Of a DNA stretch of 64,000 nucleotides, positions 54,532 to 63,134 are shown piece by piece. A program made the position numbers and the translations under genes. This DNA comes from Vibrio splendidus. GTDB lineage: Bacteria; Pseudomonadota; Gammaproteobacteria; Enterobacterales; Vibrionaceae. Below the pieces are notes generated by a model. That model was not told the DNA's origin, did not search any database, and worked only from the letters and a program-made list of their open reading frames with translations. Location of the stretch: contig NZ_LNRF01000002.1 of assembly GCF_001557875.1 (NCBI RefSeq), positions 372,001 through 436,000 on the forward strand. The letters are read 5' to 3'. Position 1 is the first letter of the stretch. The number at the start of each line of letters is the position of its first letter.

Positions 54532-54561
54532 TCAAGGCTCACACCGTAATGTGAACCTTGA
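54532..54561 (-). terminator. Terminator of astE
   Basis: TCAAGG-TCACA arms with one mismatch flank a CCGTAA loop, followed on the minus strand by GTTTATTT. It separates astE from btuC. Confidence 0.6.
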
Positions 54562-54611
54562 TATTTCAACCAGTTGAGCGGTTGTTTTCGTCGATTTAAC
54601 CCGACTCGGTA

Positions 54612-55640
54612 TTAATCGTACACAAGCTGACCGTGGTCGAATCGTGTTTCAACTTCGCACACCATTAAGGCCGCTCGTTGACCGATAGCAACGTTACGAT
54701 TTGGGAACACTACTGCTTCGTTTTCATTCTTCGCCATCAATGGCTTATCACCATCATGACCAAATACTTCACCGTGCTTGAACGCCGTAAAGTTCTCTAC
54801 AGAATCTGAGAACATGAAATCGAAATCATCATGTAAACGAACAATGGTTCGGCTTACTCGATAAGTAATGGTTTTCTTTGGTAGGTGCTCTGGTTCTATT
54901 TCAGCAATCAGATTGCGCATCGCCAAATCGAAAGCAGTTAGCTTATCAAGTTGGTTCTCACCAATTCTTGCTACCTGCCCCAACTCCATTGTCAGTGCTT
55001 GCGCTTCAAAGTTTTCAGCGCTGTACCAGCTGAAAGTGCTCGTTGGCGCATTCGACAACAACACAGCTTCAACGTGAGCACTGTTAATGAAGTCGAACAA
55101 AGCTTTACTGCGAACTTCGTGGCGAACCTTAGGGCTTACGGCGAAAGAGTAATGCTTAGACAAGCGAATAGCACAGTGCAGATCTAAGTGCCAACGAGTG
55201 GCAGGTACCGTTTCCTTGTAAAACTCCGTAACCAAGTACTTAAGGTTCTTCGCAATATCCACTTCTCGATTACTCTCGTGCTGTTTCTCATCAAACAGAC
55301 GATTCATATTCACATCAAGAAAACGAGTATGCGCGTTGGTCGCTTCTGGGTGCGCGATGATGAACAAACATCTTGCTGTCACCACTTGGAAGCCAGTTTC
55401 AATATCCTCAATGAGCTTATCAATCAGCTCCATTGGTGAGGTTTCGTCGCCATGAACACCTGTTGAAAAGATGATGTTCTTGGTTTCGGAATTATACTCC
55501 GCGGGAATCACTTCCAATACACCGCGTTGATGAAGCTTAATTTGAACACCGTTACTCAGTACGGTCTGTCCTGCAACCACTTCTTGCTCAAGATCTAGGC
55601 TGTCAAAAAGAAATGATTGGCGAAAGAGGGTCTTCGTCAT
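54612..55640 (-). CDS. astE: Succinylglutamate desuccinylase AstE
   Basis: 342 residues. AstE hydrolyses N-succinylglutamate to glutamate and succinate, the last step of the AST arginine pathway. The zinc ligands and catalytic region of this carboxypeptidase-like fold are visible: STGVHGDETSPMELID (H and E), the third His in WHLDLHCAIR, and the catalytic Glu in ALTMELGQVARIG. It is not clustered with other ast genes here. Confidence 0.92.
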   Translation of the reverse strand: MTKTLFRQSFLFDSLDLEQEVVAGQTVLSNGVQIKLHQRGVLEVIPAEYNSETKNIIFSTGVHGDETSPMELIDKLIEDIETGFQVVTARCLFIIAHPEATNAHTRFLDVNMNRLFDEKQHESNREVDIAKNLKYLVTEFYKETVPATRWHLDLHCAIRLSKHYSFAVSPKVRHEVRSKALFDFINSAHVEAVLLSNAPTSTFSWYSAENFEAQALTMELGQVARIGENQLDKLTAFDLAMRNLIAEIEPEHLPKKTITYRVSRTIVRLHDDFDFMFSDSVENFTAFKHGEVFGHDGDKPLMAKNENEAVVFPNRNVAIGQRAALMVCEVETRFDHGQLVYD

Positions 55641-55908
55641 GCGCTACTCCTTAATTGCACGGCCGTATGTTAATAAATTGTACATAGAAATTGTGTTGCT
55701 AGGATCGCACTTATCAATAGAAACTCCGTTATCACTCACAAATACTACCCATATATTTTTGTATTACCTGCTGACTTTGCTAACCGACATCTGTTCCAAA
55801 TAACTTTCTCTATTTAAAGCAGCTTTTGATTGTCTCAGGTCATCTCAGCAAGATAAGAGCCACGTAAGCTAACACAGCTCTTACCTGCCATGAACAGATT
55901 GAGATCAA

Positions 55909-57705
55909 TTAATCTTCCTGATCGAGCAATCTTTCAAATTCATCGATTTGAACTTTGACCATGTCGATGCTTTGTTGCCAGAAATCAACTTGAGTCAGGT
56001 CCATACCAAGGTGCTTTTGAACGACTTCTTCCGCCATCATGCTGCCCGTATCACGAAGCAACGAAACGTAATCACCGTAGAATTGCTCGCCTTTTGCATC
56101 GCGCTGAGCGTAAACACCTTTACTGAACAGGTAACCGAACAAATATGGGTAGTTGTAGAAGCTAACTTGAGAGATGCTGAAGTGCAGCTTGCTCGCCCAG
56201 AAATAAGGGTCGGCTTCTGTCATTGCTTCGCCGTACCACTCTTTCCAAGTCGTTTCCATCAGGTCACACAGCTGCTGAGCAGTTAGCTCGCCTTTTTCAC
56301 GCTGCTCGTAGAAGGCTTTTTCAAACTCAAAACGCACAGGAATGTTCACCATTAATGCCAAAGAAGAGGAAAGCTCTTCCCACAGCATTTCGAGCTTCTC
56401 ATTGCGCGTTTGAGCTTGCTTTAACAAGTGATCACGAACGATATTTTCAGCAAAAATCGAAGCGGTTTCTGCTAGCGTCATTGGGTAGCGTGTTTGACAC
56501 AACGGCATGTCTTTCATCACCCAGTTGTGGAACGCGTGGCCTAGCTCGTGTGCCAATGTCATTAAATCAGAGCGGCTACCACTCCATGTCATAAACACCA
56601 GTGGTGTGCGTGTCGCAGCAAACTTAGTGCAGTACGCGCCTAAGCGTTTGTTGGCTGCTGGTGCGGCATCAATCCAACCATTCTCAACCATCAAAGCGAC
56701 GAAATCAGCCATCTCTGGATTGACTTCAGCAAAAGCGGTTTTGATCACTTCGATAGCTTCATCAAATGGGTAAACCTTAGATTCGCTGTCACCTAGTGGC
56801 GGCATCGCAGCTAAGTGGTTCCACGGTTTCATTTCATCTAAGCCGTGAACTCTTGCCATCAATAGACCTGCTTTCTGGCCTACTTCTCGATTTGCCTTTG
56901 CTACCGACATCATGGTGTCTAACGTTTCAGGTACGATGCGGCTGCCGTGTAGGCTTGGATCAAGGAAATGTACATCGCTGATTTTCGAACGCTTTTTATT
57001 TTCAGTCAGACGCCAACCTGCCAGCGCATTTAGGATTGAAGCAAATGACTCTTGGTGCGTCTTCATTGCCCCCTGAACGGCGCGCCATGCTGGTTCTTGT
57101 TTATCGAATTCGCTGCCGTACAGTAAGCTCGCTGCTTGTGAAAAACCTAGAGCTTCCTCTTCACCGTCCAGCTTTAGCGACAGTTTTAAAGAACCGGTCA
57201 GGTTATCGTATAAACGCCCCCACCCATCACGGCCATCAACCTTCATCGCGGCTAATAACTGCTCTTCAGCAACACTGAGGCGGCTGCTTGATAACTTACG
57301 AGAGCTTTCAATCGCAAAACGTTGCCCTGCTACGTCCGCACTCTCATGCTCTAATACTGCATCAATAAACTCTGGTTCTGCATGAATTAGTGTGTCTTCG
57401 TAAGGACTAAATGCTTGAGACATTTCAGAGTTCAGTTTGGCAACGCGACCAAGCAGTGCTTTGGCTTCTGTGTGTGTCGCGTCTACCGATGCGTGGCAGT
57501 TAGCGAAGGTGTTGATCGTGCTTAGTAGCGTGCCAGCCGCTTCAGAAGTCTGAATCGCGTTTTGCATCGCTAGAATAATGTGACGCTTTTCAACGTGTAG
57601 GTTCAACAGCTCAATACACTGCTGAATGAGTTCAATGTCCTGTTCGATTTTTGCATCATTAAGATCGCTATAAGCAATGCTTAGATCCCAACTCGGTGTT
57701 GTCAT
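55909..57705 (-). CDS. M3-family oligoendopeptidase (PepF-like)
   Basis: 598 residues. The zinc site is HELGHAFHNWVM with the downstream Glu in MTLAETASIFAE, the pattern of M3B oligoendopeptidases. It is cytosolic, cleaving short peptides. The N-terminal 200 residues form the helical lid. Monocistronic between astE and the cob operon. Confidence 0.92.
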   Translation of the reverse strand: MTTPSWDLSIAYSDLNDAKIEQDIELIQQCIELLNLHVEKRHIILAMQNAIQTSEAAGTLLSTINTFANCHASVDATHTEAKALLGRVAKLNSEMSQAFSPYEDTLIHAEPEFIDAVLEHESADVAGQRFAIESSRKLSSSRLSVAEEQLLAAMKVDGRDGWGRLYDNLTGSLKLSLKLDGEEEALGFSQAASLLYGSEFDKQEPAWRAVQGAMKTHQESFASILNALAGWRLTENKKRSKISDVHFLDPSLHGSRIVPETLDTMMSVAKANREVGQKAGLLMARVHGLDEMKPWNHLAAMPPLGDSESKVYPFDEAIEVIKTAFAEVNPEMADFVALMVENGWIDAAPAANKRLGAYCTKFAATRTPLVFMTWSGSRSDLMTLAHELGHAFHNWVMKDMPLCQTRYPMTLAETASIFAENIVRDHLLKQAQTRNEKLEMLWEELSSSLALMVNIPVRFEFEKAFYEQREKGELTAQQLCDLMETTWKEWYGEAMTEADPYFWASKLHFSISQVSFYNYPYLFGYLFSKGVYAQRDAKGEQFYGDYVSLLRDTGSMMAEEVVQKHLGMDLTQVDFWQQSIDMVKVQIDEFERLLDQED

Positions 57706-57838
57706 GACTAAATTCCTTTCACGTAGGTAGTAATACCAATCAGGTATAGCGGCTGTGAACGCCGCTTTATATTTCGATTCTTATTTCTATTTACAGCTCT
57801 GCAAGATTGTTAATTCTTAAACTGTGTTTTTTGAACAC

Positions 57839-58456
57839 TCAGAGAACAGGTAGCCCTATCGATTTAACGCTGATAAAGCTCTGCGCAAACTGAGTGATTT
57901 GAATATGCGTTATCGACGCGTTTTCTATCGATAACTTCGAGTACAAACTCGGATTTTTCCAATCAATATCAAGGCCGTGCGCTAACAATATGCGAATCAC
58001 ACCACCATGAGTAACCAACAATATGTTGTCACTTGGATCATTCAAAAGTTGCGACCAAGCTTGAGTTACTCTGTCGTGGAAGCCCTGTAAACTTTCTGCA
58101 CCAGTTAATTGATGATTAGCAGGGTCTTTCCAAAAGGTTTCTAGCATTGCCCACTTGTCTTCAAGTTCATCAAATGGGACACCATCTACTTCACCGAAGT
58201 TCATTTCCTGAAAGCCAGGTGCAACAGACAAAGGCACAGACATACGCTCTGCATAGAGGTTTGCTAGATCACTGCATCGCCTTAATGGCGAGGTAACCAC
58301 GCAATCAAAGGTAATGTCTTGTTTAGCAAGCGCCTCACATATCTGCTCTTGAAGCTCAGGGTTAACCAGCACATCAGATAAACCGTTGAGTGCAGCTTTT
58401 CCTTCGACTTTGCCATGTCTTAGCAGATAGATGTTTTTGGTTGTTCCATTGACCAT
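57839..58456 (-). CDS. cobC: Alpha-ribazole phosphatase CobC
   Basis: 205 residues of the histidine phosphatase family: LLRHGKVEG with the phospho-accepting His, TSPLRRCSDLA, the Glu in EMNFGEVDG, and VTHGGVIRILLAHG. It removes the phosphate of alpha-ribazole phosphate in nucleotide-loop assembly. Last gene of cobT-cobS-cobU-cobC, 9 bases after cobU. Confidence 0.88.
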   Translation of the reverse strand: MVNGTTKNIYLLRHGKVEGKAALNGLSDVLVNPELQEQICEALAKQDITFDCVVTSPLRRCSDLANLYAERMSVPLSVAPGFQEMNFGEVDGVPFDELEDKWAMLETFWKDPANHQLTGAESLQGFHDRVTQAWSQLLNDPSDNILLVTHGGVIRILLAHGLDIDWKNPSLYSKLSIENASITHIQITQFAQSFISVKSIGLPVL

Positions 58457-58465
58457 GAGTGCGAC

Positions 58466-59077
58466 CTAGCCTTGAGTATCAAGCAAGTGATTAGATGGTT
58501 TTAAGTGCAGCGGCAATCCGGCAGCGACCAGTGTGACGCGTTCAACAACGCGAGCTAGCGCTTGGTTCATTCGCCCTGCATTGTCGACAAACAAGCGCGA
58601 CACTTTACCCAGTGGCACCACACCTAAACCGACTTCGTTAGAGACCATGATTATTTGCGCAGGGCTTTGCTCGACGCTTTGCACCAATACTTCAACCACG
58701 GCTTCAACCTGTTCATTGGTTGAGTCATCACCCAGTTCAAAGATGATGTTGTTCAGCCACAAGGTTAGGCAATCAATCAACACCACATCTTCTTTCTCAA
58801 AAGACTGCAGTTTTTCGGCTAACTCAACAGGAACTTCATGCTCAATCCAATGCTCGCCACGGCGTTGTTGATGGTGCGCGATTCGTTCTCGCATTTCGTC
58901 GTCCAAGTAAGTGGCTGTCGCAATATAGTTAAGGCGTCCATTTGAACATGCTTCAAGCGCACATAATGCTTGTTGCTCTGCAAAACTGGACTTGCCAGAA
59001 CGAGCCCCGCCCAATACCAGGTGGCTGTTTCGCTGACTTGCTTGATTAATTTGATTAGTTTGATTCGTGTTCGCCAT
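58466..59077 (-). CDS. cobU: Adenosylcobinamide kinase / guanylyltransferase CobU
   Basis: 203 residues. P-loop VLGGARSGKSSFAEQ, the His of HQQRRGEHW that carries GMP, DCLTLWLNN and VSNEVGLGVVPLG. It phosphorylates adenosylcobinamide and then adds GMP. It is spaced 9 bases from both neighbours. The run of NQ and NQI codons at the N-terminus is a repetitive extension. Confidence 0.94.
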   Translation of the reverse strand: MANTNQTNQINQASQRNSHLVLGGARSGKSSFAEQQALCALEACSNGRLNYIATATYLDDEMRERIAHHQQRRGEHWIEHEVPVELAEKLQSFEKEDVVLIDCLTLWLNNIIFELGDDSTNEQVEAVVEVLVQSVEQSPAQIIMVSNEVGLGVVPLGKVSRLFVDNAGRMNQALARVVERVTLVAAGLPLHLKPSNHLLDTQG

Positions 59078-59086
59078 AGGAAGCCG

Positions 59087-59893
59087 TTATAGATAGCCAT
59101 TGTAAAAAGCAGTAATGAATACAAGGTAAGTCAGCAATTCCATCAACTGTTGAGCAGCCCCCAAGCAGTCGCCAGTAAAGCCGCCAATTCGAGCCGTTAA
59201 CCACTTTTTGAAACCCGTCCTGAAAAGATAGGCGACGACAGATAAAACCAAAGCGAGCTCAAGACCAAACCATAGGCTAGGCAGTACGCCTACAAGCAAT
59301 AGAAAAACGAGCTCGCCTTTGGTTTGCTTGTTGGCCAATGGCTTGCTTTTACTGGTATCTAAATCGCTAACGTAAGGCATGTCGTAAATCAGCGATGCAG
59401 CAATCGCGCGACTAAAGGTATAACTGGTCACGATAACCATAAACAGAGCAGTCATGGTGACCAGCTCATTCAACAGCACCCATTTGCCAAGCAGAGTCAT
59501 AACCAGTGCAGACGCGCCATAAGTACCAATTCGACTGTCTTTCATGATGGTCAAGCGGCGTTCTAAGGTCATGCCGCCACCAATGCCATCCGCCATGTCG
59601 GTCAAGCCATCTTCATGGAATGCACCAGTAAGCATCAAGCTAAAACTTATCATCAAGAAGATAGCCACTGCACTCGGCAGTATGGCGTCGAACAACAAAA
59701 ACGTGCCGCCACACAGAGCACCAAGTAACAAACCAACCGTTGAAAAGTAGCGACCCGAACGGTTCATTCGCTCTGATGAATAGGGCGTGTTTTTAGGCAT
59801 TGGCAAACGAGAAAAGAAGCCCATCGCCAGCGCAAACAACTCCCATTGATAGATAACTCGATCTTTCAATGATCTTTCTGATTCAGGAGTCAT
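59087..59893 (-). CDS. cobS: Adenosylcobinamide-GDP ribazoletransferase CobS
   Basis: 268 residues, integral membrane, with hydrophobic helices throughout. The signature FHEDGLTDMADGIGGGMTLE and the following RLTIMKDSRIGTYG are diagnostic. It joins alpha-ribazole to adenosylcobinamide-GDP to make cobalamin. It overlaps cobT by one base. Confidence 0.94.
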   Translation of the reverse strand: MTPESERSLKDRVIYQWELFALAMGFFSRLPMPKNTPYSSERMNRSGRYFSTVGLLLGALCGGTFLLFDAILPSAVAIFLMISFSLMLTGAFHEDGLTDMADGIGGGMTLERRLTIMKDSRIGTYGASALVMTLLGKWVLLNELVTMTALFMVIVTSYTFSRAIAASLIYDMPYVSDLDTSKSKPLANKQTKGELVFLLLVGVLPSLWFGLELALVLSVVAYLFRTGFKKWLTARIGGFTGDCLGAAQQLMELLTYLVFITAFYNGYL

Positions 59894-60921
59894 TAAACAG
59901 TGACTCCAGCGCTCTCGAAGCTCGCCATGTTGTTGTAAAACTCTGCAGCCGCTCGGATGATTGGCATGGCTAGAGCAGCACCCGTGCCCTCGCCTAACCT
60001 CAGTCCAAGATCAAGCAACGGTTCAGCGTCGAGCAGCTCTAGCAAAATCTTGTGACCAGACTCTTCAGAGCGATGTGCAAAGATCATATAGTCACGGCAG
60101 TTCGGTTCAATTAAGGTCGCGACATACGCAGCGACTGACACGATAAAACCATCGACCAATACTGGAGTCCTGTTTTGATAAGCACCAAGGAAAGCACCGA
60201 CCATTTGAACGATTTCATAACCGCCGACTTGAGCCAAAACCGATTTAGGATCGAGTCCTTTGCAACGTGCAACACCTTGTTCAACCACTGCCACTTTATG
60301 AGCTAGTTGTTCGTTATTGATGCCTGTACCTAAACCAACACACTCTGCCGCAGTTCGGTTTGCTAGCGCACTCAAAATCGCTGACGCGCTACTGGTATTA
60401 CCGATACCCATTTCACCAAACATGATGATATTGGTGCCATTCGAAATGGTTCTAGATACATGCTCTGCGCCCAGTTCAATGCCACGTTCTACCGTTTCTA
60501 AACTCATTGCCGCTTCATTGGCAAAGTTATTGGTTCGCGTACCCAAACGCTGGGAGATCAGCATTGGGTTATCAGATTCGACAGGCAACAATATCCCCGT
60601 GTCGACCACCGTGATATCGATCTTATTCACCGCACAGAAACAATTGATCGCCGCGCCACCGCTTAAGAAGTTCAACACCATCTGTTGTGTGACGGCACTT
60701 GGGGCAATACTCACGCCTTCGTCAGCAATGCCATGGTCGCCAGCAAAAATGATGATACTTGGCTTATTCAATTCGATGTGTTCGACCGCAGCTTGTTTGC
60801 CTTGGCTCTGAATCAATGCCAGTTGATGCGCGACTTTTTCTAGTAAGCCAAGCGCACCGAGTGGCTTGGTTTTTTGGTCAATTCGATGTTGGATGTACTG
60901 CGAGTATTGGGTATCTAACAT
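59893..60921 (-). CDS. cobT: Nicotinate-nucleotide--dimethylbenzimidazole phosphoribosyltransferase CobT
   Basis: 342 residues from ATG at 60921. A longer frame would run back into the upstream flavin-reductase gene, and family members begin close to this Met ([20 protein letters not shown] follows soon after). Landmarks: [39 protein letters not shown] and the catalytic Glu in [15 protein letters not shown]. It makes alpha-ribazole phosphate from dimethylbenzimidazole. No strong ribosome site precedes the ATG, so translation may be weak or coupled. Confidence 0.93.
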   Translation of the reverse strand: MLDTQYSQYIQHRIDQKTKPLGALGLLEKVAHQLALIQSQGKQAAVEHIELNKPSIIIFAGDHGIADEGVSIAPSAVTQQMVLNFLSGGAAINCFCAVNKIDITVVDTGILLPVESDNPMLISQRLGTRTNNFANEAAMSLETVERGIELGAEHVSRTISNGTNIIMFGEMGIGNTSSASAILSALANRTAAECVGLGTGINNEQLAHKVAVVEQGVARCKGLDPKSVLAQVGGYEIVQMVGAFLGAYQNRTPVLVDGFIVSVAAYVATLIEPNCRDYMIFAHRSEESGHKILLELLDAEPLLDLGLRLGEGTGAALAMPIIRAAAEFYNNMASFESAGVTV

Positions 60922-60994
60922 AAGTTTAGGGGCACTTAAATTTATGGAAACGAGTTTTGTGAACACTGATTCTGCTTGAGCTGAATTGATAACA

Positions 60995-61606
60995 CTATTT
61001 AGGGCGAGCGACAGCGAACACGTTGGAAAGTGTCGCGAATTCCCCCCCACCCAGTCGAGATAGAGGGTCCAACGCCAACGCATCAACCTTAAGACGTTCA
61101 CTTTCTTTATCGATCACATCTTCGGAAATGTACACGGTTTCGACTTGAGCAAAGATGAGGCTTTGTGGCACCTCTCCGACTTCTTTTACTTCGTATAATG
61201 TGCAACCAAAAGCGACCGAGCACGCTTTCACTCTCGGTAAAGAAAAGCCCTCAAATTCAACCAGCTCAATATTATTCGCGGTTACTTCAGAGTCACCGTG
61301 ATCGAGTGTGGCTGCTGTCGCCGTCATTGTTTCTGCAGAGCTCGAAGAAGCAATGTGAATCACCAGCTTACCCGTTTCAAGGGCATTACGAGTAGTATCT
61401 TTAATTTCGCCTGATGGCTTCTTTCCGACCGATAACATCAATAGCGGCGGATTGCTGGAAACAGGTGTGAAATAAGAGAAAGGCGCTAGGTTGTACTCTT
61501 GGTCAGAAGATTCCGTCAATGCCCACGCAATAGGGCGAGGAACAACGGTTTGTGTCATCAGGTGATAAATCTGAGTGGGAGCAAGAGTATCAAGCTTGAG
61601 GTTCAT
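60995..61606 (-). CDS. Flavin-reductase-like FMN-binding protein
   Basis: 203 residues with the FMN-binding split-barrel fold: [33 protein letters not shown] and [19 protein letters not shown] are typical. It should bind FMN and may reduce flavins or be an oxidoreductase. It lies 73 bases upstream of cobT on the same strand with no terminator, so it may head the cob operon. Confidence 0.87.
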   Translation of the reverse strand: MNLKLDTLAPTQIYHLMTQTVVPRPIAWALTESSDQEYNLAPFSYFTPVSSNPPLLMLSVGKKPSGEIKDTTRNALETGKLVIHIASSSSAETMTATAATLDHGDSEVTANNIELVEFEGFSLPRVKACSVAFGCTLYEVKEVGEVPQSLIFAQVETVYISEDVIDKESERLKVDALALDPLSRLGGGEFATLSNVFAVARPK

Positions 61607-61944
61607 AGCACATCCTTGGTCTATGTGAATTACGACTCAGTTTACGTGTTAAGCAATGCTGTATCTATGCCTAATCAACAGAAACCGTAGAGAGTGCTCT
61701 TAATTTAAACAGATCACACTGGTTTTTATCAAATTGACAATCAAATTGACGAACCTTAAAACCCCTACAATAGCGATAATAGATTTATCAATAACTTACA
61801 TTTTGGCATCGTTTATGCTTAATATAAACTACTTATTAACCTCTCCATTGATAAGTGCCCATAAAATGTATTCCCACAACACTGATGCAAAACAAAGAAA
61901 CACGATTGATTGAAAGAAAGCTCAAAAATGATTTAGGAGGTACA
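61607..61944. other. Intergenic region between the flavin-reductase gene and the small basic ORF
   Basis: 338 AT-rich bases between divergent units. It should hold promoters for both. No cobalamin riboswitch was recognised. Confidence 0.4.
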
Positions 61945-62034
61945 ATGATTCCCAATTCAAGTAAAAGAAAACCAAATAAATCAAACAAAAAAACGAGTAA
62001 AAAGGTAAGGAAAATCCCACTTTCCTTCACCTAG
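61945..62034 (+). CDS. 29-residue very basic peptide
   Basis: ATG at 61945, preceded by a near-ideal AGGAGG five bases away, to TAG at 62034. The sequence opens MIPNSSKRKPNKSNK and is nearly half Lys/Arg, ending IPLSFT. It is followed 16 bases later by a strong terminator. The perfect ribosome site and terminator argue for a real short gene. Family unknown. Confidence 0.5.
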   Translation: MIPNSSKRKPNKSNKKTSKKVRKIPLSFT

Positions 62035-62050
62035 CAAGCAGCAACGTAAG

Positions 62051-62082
62051 TAACAAAGCCCGTCGCCCAGCGGGCTTTGTTA
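62051..62082. terminator. Strong terminator after the basic small ORF
   Basis: TAACAAAGCCCG (62051-62062) pairs exactly with CGGGCTTTGTTA (62071-62082), 8-base loop. It could act on either strand but fits the plus-strand small gene. Confidence 0.75.
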
Positions 62083-62253
62083 TCTCTAACACCTTGCGGA
62101 TATTTTGCGTCAAGCTAAGTACATACCTTCAATACAACTAATCTATCATCGCACCCCACTTTCCTAACCACGCATTTAACAAACTTTTATTCGCTTAAAA
62201 TTCAAACACTGTTTATATTAAACAAGCACTTGTGAAGTGAATAAGGGATTAAG

Positions 62254-62949
62254 ATGAGCATTTCTGGAGACAAAACATCGGTCGTGGTGGCTGGTGCAAC
62301 AGGGCTAATTGGCAATCACGTGATGAGGTTGCTCATCGATGAACCTGCCGTCGACCATATCTATGCCCTATCTCGCAGAGCGTTAAATTCTCAATTTGAC
62401 TCCAATAAACTCCATACTCTTATTCACAATGACCTACAAGTCACGAGTTGGGATGACACGAATGCGACGCCCAATCTTGGCGTTATCTGCTTAGGTACAA
62501 CTAAGAAAAAGGCAGGATCAAAAGAAGCGCTACGCAAAGTCGATGTAGAATTAGTTAGCCAAGTCGCGCAGTCAATGAAATTTCTTGGGGTTCAACGCGT
62601 CGCGGTCGTTTCTAGCTATGGCGCTTCACCAGATTCCTATTCGCACTACCTTCGTTGCAAGGGGCAAATGGAGCAAAACTTAAAACGTATTGGCTTCAAG
62701 CAGCTTTTCATCGCTCGTCCGGGACCGCTGGTTGGTGAACGTGATAAACCAAGAGCCGACGAAAAATTACTGCAAAGTGTCTTCCCTTTAATATCTCCGT
62801 TTATGTTTGGTAAATTCAGAAATCTTCGCCCTATTCAGTCGGAAGACGTAGCGAAAGCAATGTTATTTCGATTGTTCGAAAATAATTTCCAAAATGTCGA
62901 AATTTACTCGTCAAGTGACATGCTCAATTTATTGGCAAAATATCGCTAA
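62254..62949 (+). CDS. Atypical short-chain dehydrogenase, HTATIP2/SDR_a5-like
   Basis: 231 residues. The dinucleotide-binding VVAGATGLIGNHVMRLL, then SSYGASPDSYSHYLRCKG, with Ser, Tyr and Lys near the usual catalytic positions, and FIARPGPLVGE. The fold binds NAD(P)H; the reaction is unknown. GGGA lies 6 bases before the ATG. Confidence 0.85.
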   Translation: MSISGDKTSVVVAGATGLIGNHVMRLLIDEPAVDHIYALSRRALNSQFDSNKLHTLIHNDLQVTSWDDTNATPNLGVICLGTTKKKAGSKEALRKVDVELVSQVAQSMKFLGVQRVAVVSSYGASPDSYSHYLRCKGQMEQNLKRIGFKQLFIARPGPLVGERDKPRADEKLLQSVFPLISPFMFGKFRNLRPIQSEDVAKAMLFRLFENNFQNVEIYSSSDMLNLLAKYR

Positions 62950-63134
62950 AAAGCTCACCTATTCATCATAGTGTTGAATATCCACCCATCCTATTGAGTG
63001 GATATTACTAATCGTTCTATTAAATTACTTTTCCTTATTTTACGTTTTGTTACAGGTCGCTACTGTAGCTAACAGTATTTGCGCCCATATATCTAAGCGC
63101 TTTATCGATCTAAAGAAATTCATAAGGAAAACAA

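Noticed and set aside
60922..61101. N-terminal extension of CobT by 60 residues
   Set aside because: The extension overlaps the end of the flavin-reductase gene in another frame, and CobT proteins begin near the Met at 60921.
61607..61944. Cobalamin riboswitch upstream of the flavin-reductase/cob unit
   Set aside because: No B12-box-like core or matching paired elements were visible by eye; a covariance search would settle it.
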